NCBI RefSeq assembly: GCF_015207505.1
Contig: NZ_JADEWT010000005.1
Span: 44,616 to 108,615, forward strand
DNA length: 64,000 bases
Direction: 5' to 3'
Source: Tychonema sp. LEGE 06208
GTDB taxonomy: Bacteria > Cyanobacteriota > Cyanobacteriia > Cyanobacteriales > Microcoleaceae
Part shown: positions 23,816 to 33,993 of the stretch, piece by piece
Layout of the letters: each line of letters begins with the position of its first letter
Position numbering within the stretch: the stretch's first letter is position 1
The notes under the pieces: model-generated
Databases searched by the model: none
The model's input: the letters and a program-made list of their open reading frames with translations, nothing else
Told to the model about the DNA's origin: nothing
Position numbers and translations under genes: made by a program

Positions 23816-26284
23816 TTAATGGCTTAAAGCGAATTCCGGCAATCTGGGTTCAGATTCGCCACTCGGCAATACCTTCACCTGACCGTTTTCATCCACATCT
23901 ACGATCGCACTTTGGCCTTCTTTCAGCTTCCCAGACAGCATTTCCTCAGCCAGTACATCTTCCAACAACCGCATGATGGCGCGGCGCAATGGTCGAGCAC
24001 CGTAGCTGGGATTGTAGCCTTCTGTAACCAACAAGTCCTTGAACTTGTCTGTCACCGACAAAGTAATACCCTGTTCGGTTAAGCGGCCGAAGACTTGCTG
24101 CAACATGATGTCCGCAATCTGCTTGACTTCTGCCTTGTTCAACTGGCGGAAGACGATAATCTCATCCAAGCGGTTGATAAATTCGGGACGGAAGAACTGT
24201 TTCAATTCTTCGTTTACCAAGCTGCGAACGCGGTTGTACTGCGCGTCTGAAGCCGTTTCGGCAAACTCGAAACCGAGACCGCCGCCGCCTTTTTCAATCA
24301 CCCTCGAACCGATGTTTGATGTCATGATCAGCAGCGTATTCTTGAAGTCTACTGTCCGACCTTTGGCATCTGTCAAACGGCCGTCTTCCAAGATTTGCAG
24401 CATCATGTTGAAGACATCGGGGTGAGCTTTTTCGATTTCGTCGAACAAGACTACTGTGTAAGGACGGCGGCGCACTGCTTCTGTGAGTTGGCCGCCTTCG
24501 TCGTAGCCGACGTAACCCGGAGGCGAACCGATGAGTTTAGAAACTGTGTGGCGTTCCATAAACTCGGACATATCTAACCGAATCATCGCTTCTTCGGAAC
24601 CGAAGAAATAGGAAGCTAAGGCTTTTGTCAGTTCGGTTTTGCCTACGCCTGTGGGCCCAGAAAAGATGAAACTGGCGATCGGGCGATTGGGATTTTTCAA
24701 GCCAACCCGCGCGCGGCGGATCGCCCGAGAAACTGCGCTGACAGCTTCTTCTTGGCCGATCAAGCGCTGGTGCAAGGTGTCTTCCATGTGCAGCAGCAAT
24801 TCCGATTCCGATTCGGTCAGCTTGCTAACAGGTACTCCCGTCCAATTAGCCACAATGTGGGCGATGTCTTCTTCGGTGACTGTGGGAGAGGTTTTGATCT
24901 GGCTTTTGTTGATCGTAGCTTCGGCGATTTCGGCTTCGATTTCTAATTCGCGATCGCGCAATTTGCCTGCTTTGTCGAAGTCTTGCTCGCGCACTGCTGC
25001 ATCTTTTTCTTTTGTTACCGCCGGCAGTTGTTTCTTGAGTTCTTTAACTTCGGGCGGGGTTTGCGAGTTCATCACGCGGACGCGGGAACCTGCTTCGTCA
25101 ATTAAGTCGATCGCCTTGTCTGGCAAGAATCTATCGTTAATATACCTGTCTGACAGTGTAGCCGCTGCTTCTAAAGCTTCGTCGGAAATTGTCAGTCTGT
25201 GGTGCTGTTCGTAGGCCGATCGCAAACCGTACAATATTTCTATTGTTTCAGCCACGCTTGGTTCGCCGATTTTAATCGGTTGGAAGCGGCGTTCTAGGGC
25301 TGCATCGCGCTCGATATGCTTGCGGTATTCATCCAAGGTTGTCGCGCCCACACACTGCAATTCGCCTCGCGCCAGGGCTGGTTTGAGCATATTGGAAGCG
25401 TCCATGCTACCTTGAATCGCGCCTGCACCAACTAAGGTATGAATTTCATCAATTACCAGAATGATATTGCCTGCTGCGCGAATTTCGGCCATGATTTTCG
25501 TCAGCCGTTCTTCAAATTCGCCTCGGAATTTTGTCCCAGCAATCAGCGAACCCATATCGAGGCTGATTACTTGTTTGTCTTCTAAAATTTCCGGGACGTT
25601 TCTGTTCACAATGCGCTGGGCGAGGCCTTCGGCGAGGGCTGTTTTGCCTACTCCCGGTTCGCCTACGAGCACAGGATTGTTCTTCGTGCGGCGGCCGAGC
25701 ACTTGGATCACGCGCTCGATTTCATTTTCGCGGCCCACCACGGGATCGAGTTTGCCGCTGGCTGCTAGCTTGGTTAAGTTTGTGCCGAATTCTTCTAAAG
25801 TCGGGATTTTGCGATCGCCGCTATCCCCCCGGCCTCCAGATACCGCCGCGACTTCTCCCACTGCACGAATTACCTGCGTGCGGACTCTCTGGCGATCGAT
25901 TCCCAGGTTTTGCAGCACCTTCGCCGCCACCCCTTCATCGTCTTGGATCAGCCCCAGCAGGATGTGCTCTGTGCCGATGTAATTGTGTCCTAACTGTCGC
26001 GCTTCGTTCAGCGCCGTCTCAAAAATGCGCTTGACGCGGGGGGTAAACGGAATTTCCGGCGGGAGGAACCCGGAACCTCTACCGATAATATTTTCGATTT
26101 CATTGCGCGCCTCTTTCAAGTTGAGGCCCATATCCAGTAATACTTTTGCAGCGATGCCAGTGCCTTCGCCGACGAGTCCTAAGAGAATTTGCTCGGTGCC
26201 TACAAAATTGTGGCCGAGGCGCCGCGCTTCCTCTTGGGCTAGCATGATTGCTTTAATGGCTTGTTCTGTAAAGCGTTCAAACAT
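23816..26284 (-). CDS. clpC: ClpC ATPase subunit of the Clp protease
   Basis: HSP100 unfoldase that feeds substrates to ClpP; essential in cyanobacteria and related to the plastid stromal ClpC. 822 residues. The N-domain double repeat ([20 protein letters not shown] and [20 protein letters not shown]) is followed by the first AAA+ module ([15 protein letters not shown], ~210), the UVR motif of ClpC ([19 protein letters not shown], ~430), and a second AAA+ module ([15 protein letters not shown], ~550) ending with a conserved C-terminal domain. A standard start ATG at 26284. Transcribed alone with the terminator at 23.75 kb. Confidence 0.97.
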   Translation of the reverse strand: MFERFTEQAIKAIMLAQEEARRLGHNFVGTEQILLGLVGEGTGIAAKVLLDMGLNLKEARNEIENIIGRGSGFLPPEIPFTPRVKRIFETALNEARQLGHNYIGTEHILLGLIQDDEGVAAKVLQNLGIDRQRVRTQVIRAVGEVAAVSGGRGDSGDRKIPTLEEFGTNLTKLAASGKLDPVVGRENEIERVIQVLGRRTKNNPVLVGEPGVGKTALAEGLAQRIVNRNVPEILEDKQVISLDMGSLIAGTKFRGEFEERLTKIMAEIRAAGNIILVIDEIHTLVGAGAIQGSMDASNMLKPALARGELQCVGATTLDEYRKHIERDAALERRFQPIKIGEPSVAETIEILYGLRSAYEQHHRLTISDEALEAAATLSDRYINDRFLPDKAIDLIDEAGSRVRVMNSQTPPEVKELKKQLPAVTKEKDAAVREQDFDKAGKLRDRELEIEAEIAEATINKSQIKTSPTVTEEDIAHIVANWTGVPVSKLTESESELLLHMEDTLHQRLIGQEEAVSAVSRAIRRARVGLKNPNRPIASFIFSGPTGVGKTELTKALASYFFGSEEAMIRLDMSEFMERHTVSKLIGSPPGYVGYDEGGQLTEAVRRRPYTVVLFDEIEKAHPDVFNMMLQILEDGRLTDAKGRTVDFKNTLLIMTSNIGSRVIEKGGGGLGFEFAETASDAQYNRVRSLVNEELKQFFRPEFINRLDEIIVFRQLNKAEVKQIADIMLQQVFGRLTEQGITLSVTDKFKDLLVTEGYNPSYGARPLRRAIMRLLEDVLAEEMLSGKLKEGQSAIVDVDENGQVKVLPSGESEPRLPEFALSH

Positions 26285-27137
26285 ATTTTTTCTATCCTAC
26301 TGTCTTGGCGAGGGTTGTATCGCTGCTGGTGAGGAGCGATTTGGAGCATTACACAAATTATATATGTAAATTTTTGTGTATTTCCTTTTATTCAATGTAT
26401 CGCTACTAAGAGGAGGCGGACAGTGGGGAGAGCCGAATAGTTGGGGTGTGTTTGCCGTCTGGTTGTGCGATCGAACTGTGCCAAGGCAAATTAATCTTAT
26501 CAATCACCATATCACTCATCTCCTAATCTACTGTGTTGCCGTTCCCCTGTCAAGCATTCTCTTAAAGCGAGCTATCGACAATGTTGCTTGAGGCGATCGG
26601 GGAATGCTTTTGTTTCAAATTACATACTTTGAGCAAAAGTATTGCACCCCAAAGCAATTTTATTTTAACAGTTTGACTTGCCCGCTGGCGGTCAAAAACC
26701 GTTTTTTTTAACTAAAATCCTTCGTTGCAGCCTGTAGATTTGGTAAAAAGCCCGGTTTCTTTGGGCTTAGTGCGTGCAGGAATCAACAGGTTAAGGGGCT
26801 TAGGGGCGATCGCCATTTTCAGAAGGCAGAAGGAAGGAGGCAGGAGGCTTTTATGAACTCACCCTTAAAAGAGGGAGATTGAAACAAGGACATTGTACAC
26901 CTCGCTGCCAGCATTCTCAGTATAATTATTTATTTTACTGAGCTTTAAACTCACAACTAAAGTTTTAATTAATAGTTTTTACCTCCTGCCTTCTGCCTCC
27001 TGCCCTCTACCTTTCTTGTAAAATTAGCTGCATTTTGAAATTGCCATTAATCGCCACTTGCAAAATCTGCGATCGAAACTTAAAACCGTGAAATTTTCTG
27101 GTATTTTTTGCCTTTCACCCATGACAATTTCCCGATT
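26285..27137. other. Intergenic region upstream of clpC
   Basis: 853 bp without a convincing gene. It contains a purine heptamer cluster at 26820-26849 (AGGCAGAAGG, GGCAGGAGG) and its reverse complement class at 26981-27004 (CCTCCTGCC, TTCTGCC), a partial copy of the AACCCGGTTTC hairpin near 26745, and AT-rich DNA close to clpC where its promoter must lie. Confidence 0.55.
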
Positions 27138-27704
27138 TTAAAGCCATTGTGGAAGCAACTGTTTAATAACTTTTACAAGCCCGATCGCAATTTGAATCAG
27201 CGGCCAACCCGCAAAACCGATGAACACCGCCCAGCGAGTTTTAATATCCAAACCTTGGCGAACCGCCACAATTACAGATAGCAAGCTCCACACAGCTAAT
27301 ATCCGCTCTATCCCTTCTCCCAGCAAGGGAATTAACGTTAAAAAATTCAGCACTTGGGGGGCGTAAGCAAATCCGATCGGAACCAACAACTCCCCATAAC
27401 TTACATGACCTGGTTTCAGCCACTGCCCAATTTTAAAGATAGTGAAAGTCCAAAAATAATAACCCCCCACCAGTGCCAAAGCATCTATCCAAAGTGCTAA
27501 CAATAACACGGATAGCTCAGTTCGATTGATTAACAAAATGACGGCACTGCCAAAAACGCGGGACACCGCTGCTAAAATTACAATCGTTAAAGCTATCCGC
27601 TTCGTTCTGGCAGTGTAGGGAGTTTTTTCGTAAAAGTTGCTGTTCAAAGAAAGTGCGTTCCAAAGCGTTCTTCGCAAACCTGCAATTGAATCTTCTCCCC
27701 TCAC
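27138..27704 (-). CDS. YIP1-domain membrane protein
   Basis: 188 residues with five hydrophobic segments, the layout of bacterial YIP1 proteins: an N-terminal polar part (SNFYEKTPYTARTKRIA), helices from IALTIVILAAVSRVFGSAVI, LLLALWIDALALVGGYYFW and further, with a GELLVPIGFAYAPQVLNF segment and WSLLSVIVAVRQGLDIKT, both characteristic. Bacterial members have no defined role. The start is a GTG at 27704 preceded by AAAGGTGAGG-type sequence. No operon partner on this strand; divergent from the hydrolase gene 122 bp away. Confidence 0.8.
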   Translation of the reverse strand: MRGEDSIAGLRRTLWNALSLNSNFYEKTPYTARTKRIALTIVILAAVSRVFGSAVILLINRTELSVLLLALWIDALALVGGYYFWTFTIFKIGQWLKPGHVSYGELLVPIGFAYAPQVLNFLTLIPLLGEGIERILAVWSLLSVIVAVRQGLDIKTRWAVFIGFAGWPLIQIAIGLVKVIKQLLPQWL

Positions 27705-27826
27705 CTTTAACTCCTGCTCCTCAAGATAGTTGACAACTAGGACAAAATAAGCTCTAATACAGCAAAATCACCAAAATATTTCTACATAATTAGGTAATTA
27801 ACAGGCATTCTACCAGATTTTATTAA

Positions 27827-28840
27827 ATGCTAAGATTGATTTTGCAGATATTTGCGTGGCTGCGTGGAGGAAGTTTAAATTTGTTGCTCATCGCAGCTCT
27901 AATCCTGCTAGTTTGGGGGATTCTTTCGCCAGTGGGAACTGTTATATGGTGGCTGGGTCAAAGTGCCGAAACTTTGGGTTTCAAGAAAAATTCGCCGGAG
28001 ATATTGCCCCCGAACGACAGCAGCCCGCAAGCGCGCAAGTCTTCGCCGAGCAATTGTTATATCATCTTTTTGCCGGGAGTTGGCGATTTTTCGGGGGACG
28101 AACTAACACCGGGAGAAGCATTTTTTCTCAAACATTTAGTTGAAAGTCACCCGCAGTGCGTAGCCGTGGGGGATATTTTTCCTTATTCAGCTTCTAACAA
28201 AAGTTTAGGCGGACAGCGCTGGCTAGCTCCTTTTTGGCGGTTTGCAGCACAGGCAAAAAGTGGGCCGATTGGGGCGGATATATTCATCAAAATTCGCAAT
28301 CTTTGGAGGTTTGCCATTTCTCTGGATTATCGCTACGGTTTTGCATACAATCAGGGAATTGCTCATGCAATTATCGAGCGAATGAATGCTCAATCTCCGA
28401 TTTCAGCTAATCCTCAAAAACCTTTGCAAGTTATTTTAATTGGCACTAGCGGCGGCGCACAAGTTGCTTTGGGTGCTACTCCCTATCTTAAAGAATGGCT
28501 GAAAGCAGAAATTACTGTTATTTCAGTTGGGGGCGTGTTTTCGGGAGAAAATGGTTTTGCAGAAGCCGATCGCGTTTTCCATTTGCGCGGCACTCGCGAT
28601 TCAATTGAGGATATTGGCGGCATAGTTTTTCCGACTCGCTGGTACTGGTTCGCGACTTCCCCGTTCAATCAAGCTCGTTTACAAGGACGCTACGCAGAAG
28701 CTGTCAGCGGCCCTCAAAAGCACGACGGCGATGAGGGATATTTTGGGGAAGATCGGGCAAGTAACGGTGAAAAGTATGTAGATATTACGCTGGATAAGAT
28801 TAATCAATTGCCTGTTTGGTCTGATGGCGCGTCCGATTGA
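27827..28840 (+). CDS. Membrane-anchored alpha/beta-hydrolase-like protein
   Basis: 337 residues. One N-terminal membrane helix (LLLIAALILLVWGILSPVG, residues 18-36) and a short second hydrophobic stretch, then a soluble domain starting around CYIIFLPGVGDFSGDE. VILIGTSGGAQVALGATPYL contains a nucleophile-elbow-like GTSGG followed by a helix, and the chain later shows DRVFHLRGTRDSIEDIGG and GPQKHDGDEGYF, where an Asp and a His of a catalytic triad could sit. It fits an alpha/beta hydrolase or a catalytically weak relative. Substrate unknown. Confidence 0.7.
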   Translation: MLRLILQIFAWLRGGSLNLLLIAALILLVWGILSPVGTVIWWLGQSAETLGFKKNSPEILPPNDSSPQARKSSPSNCYIIFLPGVGDFSGDELTPGEAFFLKHLVESHPQCVAVGDIFPYSASNKSLGGQRWLAPFWRFAAQAKSGPIGADIFIKIRNLWRFAISLDYRYGFAYNQGIAHAIIERMNAQSPISANPQKPLQVILIGTSGGAQVALGATPYLKEWLKAEITVISVGGVFSGENGFAEADRVFHLRGTRDSIEDIGGIVFPTRWYWFATSPFNQARLQGRYAEAVSGPQKHDGDEGYFGEDRASNGEKYVDITLDKINQLPVWSDGASD

Positions 28841-29098
28841 TGAGTTTTTACATTTTCAGTGCCTATACAACTATCGGACATCATATCAATCGGTAACATC
28901 AGCTACTTAGCATTTAAATTGGATCTAAAGAAATAATAAAATTCTCCTGGGTTCTTGCTCCGCAGCACCGCCCGGAATATACAATTTAAATGCAGAATAG
29001 CTTAGTCATTAGTGCTTAATTGTATCATTGTTCGTTGTGCGTCGCTTGAAGCTTGGCCTTTTTGCCTTCGAGTCTCTACCGCAGTTCCCGACGCGCGA

Positions 29099-29129
29099 TG
29101 CCCCATTCCCTATTCCCTATTCCCTATTA
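29099..29129. repeat. Heptamer array (CCCTATT) immediately before a start codon
   Basis: Four units of CCCTATT/CCCATTC type ending four bases before the ATG at 29133. The upstream frame continues open through the array, so automated calls may start too early. Confidence 0.85.
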
Positions 29130-29132
29130 TCA

Positions 29133-30242
29133 ATGTCTCGACCAACATTATATATTGCCATCACCAATCACGGATTTGGTCACGCTGTCCGAGTTTCCTC
29201 CGTAGCTGCAAAAATTCAAGAATTAAATCCAGATATTTTACTAATTATCACCACAACCGCACCTCGGTGGCTGCTAGAATGTTACATTACTGGCGACTTT
29301 ATCCTCCGTCCCCGCGCTTTTGATGTGGGAGTTGTGCAAGCTGATAGTTTGCATATGGACAAAGAGGCCACGCTGGAAAAGTTGCGGGAAATTCGGAAAA
29401 ACCAAAATTCGATAATTGCGGGCGAAGTTAATTTTATCAAGCAAAATCGGGTGGGTTTGGTGTTGGCAGATATTCCTCCTTTGGCTGCGCGAATGGCGGC
29501 ATCTGCTGGGGTTCCTTGCTGGATGATGAGCAATTTTGGCTGGGATTTTATCTATCGAGATTGGGGCGGGGAGTTTGTAGAAATGGCTGATTGGATTGGT
29601 GAATGTTTCGGAAAGTGCGATCGGCTTTTTCGCCTGCCTTTGCACGAACCGATGCCAGCTTTCCCGAATATTCAAGATGTCGGCTTGACGGGCGGCAATC
29701 CTCGCTACAGTAACGATGAAATTCGGGAAGTATTCGGCATTAAATCACCGCTGGAAAAAACTGTATTGCTGACTTTTGGTGGCTTGGGTTTAGAAGCAAT
29801 TCCTTATCAAAATTTACAGTTATTTAGCGATTGGCAATTTATTACTTTTGATGCGGCGGCTCCCAATTTGCCGAATTTGATTAAAGTCAAAAATTCAGAA
29901 TTTGCACAATCTTTCCCGATTTTACCGCGTCCGGTGGATCTGATGCCTGTCTGCGGGCGCTTGGTTTCTAAACCGGGATACAGCACTTTTTCGGAAGCTT
30001 TGCGCTTAGAAATACCTGTTGTTTCTATTATGAGAGAAGGTTTTGCGGAAGCTCAGGTGTTGTTGGAGTGGCTGAAAAATTATGCGGAACATCAAGTGGT
30101 GACGGCGGCGGAGTTTTTTGAGGGGGATTGGGAGTTTTTGCGACAGCCGCTGCATCCGCCGCGTTTGTCGGATAAGTTGGATAAAAATGGTACTGAGGAT
30201 CTCGCCCAAGCTGTTGTAGACTATTTTAAAGATCGGGATTAG
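29133..30242 (+). CDS. Glycosyltransferase-like protein (GT-B fold)
   Basis: 369 residues from the ATG at 29133; the frame is open to 29028, but the extra residues only translate a repeat array. Features: SRPTLYIAITNHGFGHAVR with a glycine-rich donor-loop-like GFGH at the N-terminus, followed by VSSVAAKIQELNPDILLIIT, a middle domain with LVLADIPPLAARMAASAGVP, then VLLTFGGLGLEAIPYQN opening the second Rossmann domain and VSKPGYSTFSEALRLEIPVV, the nucleotide-sugar-binding region. This is the arrangement of UDP-sugar transferases and of the N-terminal part of L-arabinokinase-like proteins. Acceptor and sugar unknown. Confidence 0.8.
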   Translation: MSRPTLYIAITNHGFGHAVRVSSVAAKIQELNPDILLIITTTAPRWLLECYITGDFILRPRAFDVGVVQADSLHMDKEATLEKLREIRKNQNSIIAGEVNFIKQNRVGLVLADIPPLAARMAASAGVPCWMMSNFGWDFIYRDWGGEFVEMADWIGECFGKCDRLFRLPLHEPMPAFPNIQDVGLTGGNPRYSNDEIREVFGIKSPLEKTVLLTFGGLGLEAIPYQNLQLFSDWQFITFDAAAPNLPNLIKVKNSEFAQSFPILPRPVDLMPVCGRLVSKPGYSTFSEALRLEIPVVSIMREGFAEAQVLLEWLKNYAEHQVVTAAEFFEGDWEFLRQPLHPPRLSDKLDKNGTEDLAQAVVDYFKDRD

Positions 30243-30370
30243 GATGATGCTGATTTACGATCTCAAATCCCAATGGATACATCTTTGATTGATTCCACCG
30301 CAGATTAAGGCAGATTAACGCAGATATTTTCCTGAGCCGAAAGCGATTGAATGCAATGCAAGTCTAATTT

Positions 30371-30403
30371 GGTCTAAAATCTAAAATCTAAAATCTAAAA
30401 TCG
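30371..30403. repeat. Heptamer array (AAATCTA) at the start of yjbQ
   Basis: Four units AAATCTA ending one or two bases before the ATG at 30405. The same unit appears reversed just before the SOUL gene start at 31323 (minus strand). Confidence 0.85.
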
Positions 30404-30404
30404 A

Positions 30405-30842
30405 ATGCTTCATCACCAACAAATACTCAGAATTCAAACTACAGGGAAGTCTCTGTGCAACATCACTCCTAAGATAGAAGATGCGGTGGCGAATTCGGGT
30501 ATTGCAACAGGAATTTGTAGCTTGTTTTTGCGCCATACTTCTGCTAGCTTGGTGATTCAAGAAAATGCTGACCCGGATGTACTTAAGGATTTGGCTAACT
30601 TTTTGGCTAAACTTGTACCGGAGGGCGCGAGTTACATTCACGATGCGGAAGGCCCAGACGATATGCCGGCGCACATTCGCACTGCGCTGACTCATACTTC
30701 TGAACAAATCCCGATCGCGCGCGGTAGATTATTGTTAGGAACTTGGCAGGGAATTTATCTCTGGGAACACCGCCAGCGCGGTAACATTCGCGAATTGGTC
30801 GTTCACGTCAGCGGCGTTGGATCGGAATTTGCACCTCGCTGA
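30405..30842 (+). CDS. yjbQ: YjbQ/UPF0047 family protein
   Basis: 145 residues, full length for the family. Family hallmarks: CSLFLRHTSASLVIQENADP with the metal-binding His, the DPDVLKDLANFLAKLVPEG segment, HDAEGPDDMPAHIRTALTHT with further His, and GTWQGIYLWEHRQ. Members bind a metal ion and show weak thiamine-phosphate synthase-like activity; the physiological role is unclear. Its 3' end overlaps that of the SOUL gene on the other strand by 35 bp. Start ATG at 30405 directly follows a heptamer array, with no Shine-Dalgarno sequence. Confidence 0.9.
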   Translation: MLHHQQILRIQTTGKSLCNITPKIEDAVANSGIATGICSLFLRHTSASLVIQENADPDVLKDLANFLAKLVPEGASYIHDAEGPDDMPAHIRTALTHTSEQIPIARGRLLLGTWQGIYLWEHRQRGNIRELVVHVSGVGSEFAPR

Positions 30843-31323
30843 TTTTAGTGGCTTCGGCCGTCATCGGGGAATTGTAAAAAAAGCGGCGCGGTGGCCCGAC
30901 TATTTCGTATTCGGGATGTTCTTGAAGCCAATCTTTGAGTTTCTGGAGGTTATTTTCGTAACTTTCCCAAGTGTAAGCCCCCCGCGCGCCGATGCTGACA
31001 ACTGTCATCGGTGAAGTATCGGTGACTTCCACAGCAGAGTTAACGCTGCTGGGGGCGATATTTGGTGCCGGGTAGAGGAAGGAAACTTCTGCAACCGGAA
31101 CTGTATCGATTTGCTCGGAAGTTTCCGTGTAGCGTGCTTCTACTGGCGTTGTCATCGCAATTTGATTGTTGCTGATGTGTTCAAACAAGGGATTGAAGGC
31201 GATTCCTGTAGCTTGTCGCAAATCGCCTGCGTGGGTGTAGGTGACAGCGCGGTACTGAGGATATTGCTTAACTTCTATGACACCAATCTGTGCCGGCTGA
31301 GGGAATCCACTAGGTAATGTCAT
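30808..31323 (-). CDS. SOUL family haem-binding protein
   Basis: 171 residues. Conserved segments of the SOUL/HBP family: AFNPLFEHISNNQIAMTTPVE, which includes the ISxNxIxMTTPV core, then EVSFLYP, and near the end PRRFFYNSPMTAE. Members bind haem or porphyrins weakly; in phototrophs they may handle tetrapyrroles. It is convergent with yjbQ, the final 35 bp being shared (30808-30842). The start ATG at 31323 lies directly after AATCTC/AAATCTA heptamers with no ribosome binding site. No signal peptide. Confidence 0.85.
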   Translation of the reverse strand: MTLPSGFPQPAQIGVIEVKQYPQYRAVTYTHAGDLRQATGIAFNPLFEHISNNQIAMTTPVEARYTETSEQIDTVPVAEVSFLYPAPNIAPSSVNSAVEVTDTSPMTVVSIGARGAYTWESYENNLQKLKDWLQEHPEYEIVGPPRRFFYNSPMTAEATKISEVQIPIQRR

Positions 31324-31779
31324 TTTAGATTTGAGATTTTAGATACTTCGGCTTTGCGATCGTACAAGTTTGAGATTCTAGATTTTACACTAAATAATGA
31401 GGCAATACTTACTCTGCAAGGGTTTTCTAGTTGCTTGCAGTTGCGTTTGTTTGGGCAACTGCTATAGGCTGAGATTGTTTGCAGCCGATCGCTCCTGCAG
31501 CACAACCAGTTTAGCAGTTATTTAGAGCGATGCTAACTGTCGATCGCCTAGAATTAGTTGAGAGATTTCTTGCTTTACCTCGTAATAATACGGACGGCGC
31601 TAAGTAACCAGAGAAACATCAATCTAGTTGTCCTTTAAAAATTAGTGTTTTTCAGGGGCGTCTGCTATTTATGTCGGAAAATATTCGGCTGTGCCGATCG
31701 AGCTGTGCATTTTCAGTTATTGCCACGGCGATCGCGCGAAGCCACGCCGTTCAATTATATCGCTTTCAGGGAATGACAT
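31324..31779. other. Divergent intergenic region before REC-EAL gene
   Basis: 456 bp without a gene. AAATCT-type heptamers lie at the left edge. No recognisable operator or RNA; the promoter of the REC-EAL gene presumably lies at the right end. Confidence 0.5.
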
Positions 31780-32985
31780 ATGAAAAAAATTCTAGTGATT
31801 GAGGACGATCGAGTAATTCGAGAGAATATTCTCAAACTCCTCAAAGCCGAAGGTTTCGACGTGACGGGTGCAGAAAATGGGGCGCTGGGTTTAAATGCCG
31901 CGGTGTCAAGTCTTCCCGACGTGATTCTTTGCGATGTGATGATGCCGGAACTTGACGGGTACGGGGTGCTGGTGGCCTTGCGATCGCACCCTGTTACTGC
32001 TACAGTACCTTTTGTTTTCCTGACAGGTAAAGCCGAACGTTCTGAAATGCGGCAAGGTATGGAATTGGGAGCAGATGATTACCTCACAAAACCTTTTACT
32101 AAAGCTGAGCTTGTGGGTGCGATATCCAGCCGCTTGAAAAAACAAGCAGCTTTTGCCGAACAGCAGCATAATTTGCGATCGCAAAGCAACCCATTACTCC
32201 CAGATGCCTCCGACAAATTAGATCGGATAGAAACAAGTTTGCGTGCAGCCTTGGAACGAGAAGAATTCCAAGTTTACTATCAGCCGCAGGTCAATGTTCA
32301 GACTGGAAAAATTATCAGCGCCGAAGCTTTGGTGCGCTGGCTGCATCCCGAAAAAGGGTTGATTTCGCCCGCCGAATTTATTCCTGATGCCGAAGCAACT
32401 GGCTTCATCGTACAGTTGGGCGAGTGGGTTTTGCAGACAGCTTGCAGACAAATACAGGTTTGGCAAAATGCTGGTTTTTCCTTGCAGCAGGTAGCGGTGA
32501 ATCTGTCGCCCGCCCAATTTCACCAACCAGAACTCAGCAGCAGAGTTGCCGAAATTTTAGCAGAAATTGGTTTAGCACCGAGCAGTTTGGAATTAGAGCT
32601 GACCGAAAGTTTGATGGTGGAGGATGCCGAAGGTGCGATCGCCACTTTGCAACAATTGAAAGATTTGGGAGTTTCTATCTCTATTGACGATTTCGGCACT
32701 GGCTATTCTTCTTTAAGCTATCTGACGCAATACCCCTTTGATGTTTTAAAGATCGATCGCTGTTTCATCAGCAATATCGCCGACGGTTGCACAAATGCAG
32801 CGATTGTCAAAGCTATTATTGAAATGGCGCACAGCCTCTGTCTTGAGGTAATTGCCGAAGGAGTTGAAACTGAAGCCGAAAAAGATTTTCTGTGGCGCTA
32901 CGAGTGCGATGCCATGCAAGGATATTTATTCAGTCCTCCTGTGCCGGCTGCGGATTTTGAAAAGTTGCTGGAGGCAGGCAAATAG
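31780..32985 (+). CDS. Response regulator with EAL c-di-GMP phosphodiesterase domain
   Basis: 401 residues. REC domain 1-~120 with phosphoacceptor Asp52 (ILCDVMMPELDG), acidic pocket (IEDD at 7-10) and the conserved Lys104 (YLTKPFTK). After a linker comes an EAL domain from ~150: EAL motif intact at 182-184 (AEALVRW), NLSPAQF, ELELTES, IDDFGTGYSS, KIDRCFI, EGVETEAE and QGYLFSPP. All metal-binding and catalytic residues expected for an active phosphodiesterase are present, so it should hydrolyse c-di-GMP in response to phosphorylation. No histidine kinase gene is adjacent. RBS AGGGAA upstream of the ATG. Confidence 0.95.
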   Translation: MKKILVIEDDRVIRENILKLLKAEGFDVTGAENGALGLNAAVSSLPDVILCDVMMPELDGYGVLVALRSHPVTATVPFVFLTGKAERSEMRQGMELGADDYLTKPFTKAELVGAISSRLKKQAAFAEQQHNLRSQSNPLLPDASDKLDRIETSLRAALEREEFQVYYQPQVNVQTGKIISAEALVRWLHPEKGLISPAEFIPDAEATGFIVQLGEWVLQTACRQIQVWQNAGFSLQQVAVNLSPAQFHQPELSSRVAEILAEIGLAPSSLELELTESLMVEDAEGAIATLQQLKDLGVSISIDDFGTGYSSLSYLTQYPFDVLKIDRCFISNIADGCTNAAIVKAIIEMAHSLCLEVIAEGVETEAEKDFLWRYECDAMQGYLFSPPVPAADFEKLLEAGK

Positions 32986-33038
32986 AGCAGCGGTGTTGTC
33001 AATCTTTGTCCTATAATCAAGTACGATGGGGGTGGAAT

Positions 33039-33905
33039 ATGGTTGTCAAATCCAGCAAAAAAGTTAACTCACTCAAATCAAAAAATAAAAAAGATAAGGA
33101 TAAAAGAGATAAGGATGTTTACTTAGCTATCCAACTAACTATAGTAATAATATTTTTAGCTATTATGTCCAAGTTTTTTGTCATAGTCAACGCTGGAGAA
33201 CGCGGCGTGATGATGCAGTTTGGTAAAGTGCAAGAACAGGTACTCGGAGAAGGAATTCACGTAATAGTCCCCATAGTTTATACTGTAGAAAAGTTGAGCG
33301 TGCGAGTGCAGAAACAGGAAAGTTCCGCTGAAGCTTCTTCAAAAGATTTACAAGATGTTTTCACGGATGTAGCGCTCAACTGGCACATTATCCCAGCCGA
33401 AGCCAATGCAATTTTTCAACAAATAGGTGACGAAAAAGCAGTGGTAGATCGCATTATATATCCGGCAGTTGAAGAAGTCTTAAAAGCAGTCATGGCAAAA
33501 TACACGGCTGAAGAAATTATTACTAAACGGGGAGAAGTTAAAGCCGCAGTAGATAATTTTTTGACCTTGAGACTGGTTACATATCACATTGCCGTTGACG
33601 ATATTTCTTTAGTACACGTTCACTTTTCTGAGCGGTTTAGCGATGCAGTCGAAGCGAAACAAATTGCCGAACAGGAAGCAAAAAGAGGAGAGTTTTTAGC
33701 GCTGAAGGCAGTAAAAGAGGCGGAGGCTAAGGTGAATTTAGCCAAGGGAGAAGCCGAAGTGCAAAGGTTGCTGCGGGACAATTTGACTGCGGAATTGTTG
33801 GAAAGACAAGCTATCGAAAAATGGAATGGGAAATTGCCGCTGATAGTTGGTGATGGCAGTAAAAATATATTGGATTTGAGCAAACTATTGAACAGCCGTA
33901 ATTAA
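33039..33905 (+). CDS. SPFH/prohibitin-family membrane protein
   Basis: 288 residues from the ATG at 33039, preceded by GGGGGTGG; a TTG at 33006 would add 11 residues. A Lys/Ser-rich tail (KNKKDKDKRDKDVY) is followed by one transmembrane helix (LAIQLTIVIIFLAIMSKFFV, 20 residues), then the SPFH domain with GERGVMMQFGKV, a beta-rich part, and a long C-terminal coiled coil (AEQEAKRGEFLALKAVKEAE). The protein should sit in the cytoplasmic or thylakoid membrane as an oligomeric ring. It lies 53 bp after the REC-EAL gene, so co-transcription is possible. Confidence 0.9.
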   Translation: MVVKSSKKVNSLKSKNKKDKDKRDKDVYLAIQLTIVIIFLAIMSKFFVIVNAGERGVMMQFGKVQEQVLGEGIHVIVPIVYTVEKLSVRVQKQESSAEASSKDLQDVFTDVALNWHIIPAEANAIFQQIGDEKAVVDRIIYPAVEEVLKAVMAKYTAEEIITKRGEVKAAVDNFLTLRLVTYHIAVDDISLVHVHFSERFSDAVEAKQIAEQEAKRGEFLALKAVKEAEAKVNLAKGEAEVQRLLRDNLTAELLERQAIEKWNGKLPLIVGDGSKNILDLSKLLNSRN

Positions 33906-33993
33906 GTGCTGTAAGGACACGGCTTTTGGAGTGTCCATAGGTGTCAATTTAACATCAAATGTAGTACCAGTCTACTGTCTGACGATTAGGCCA

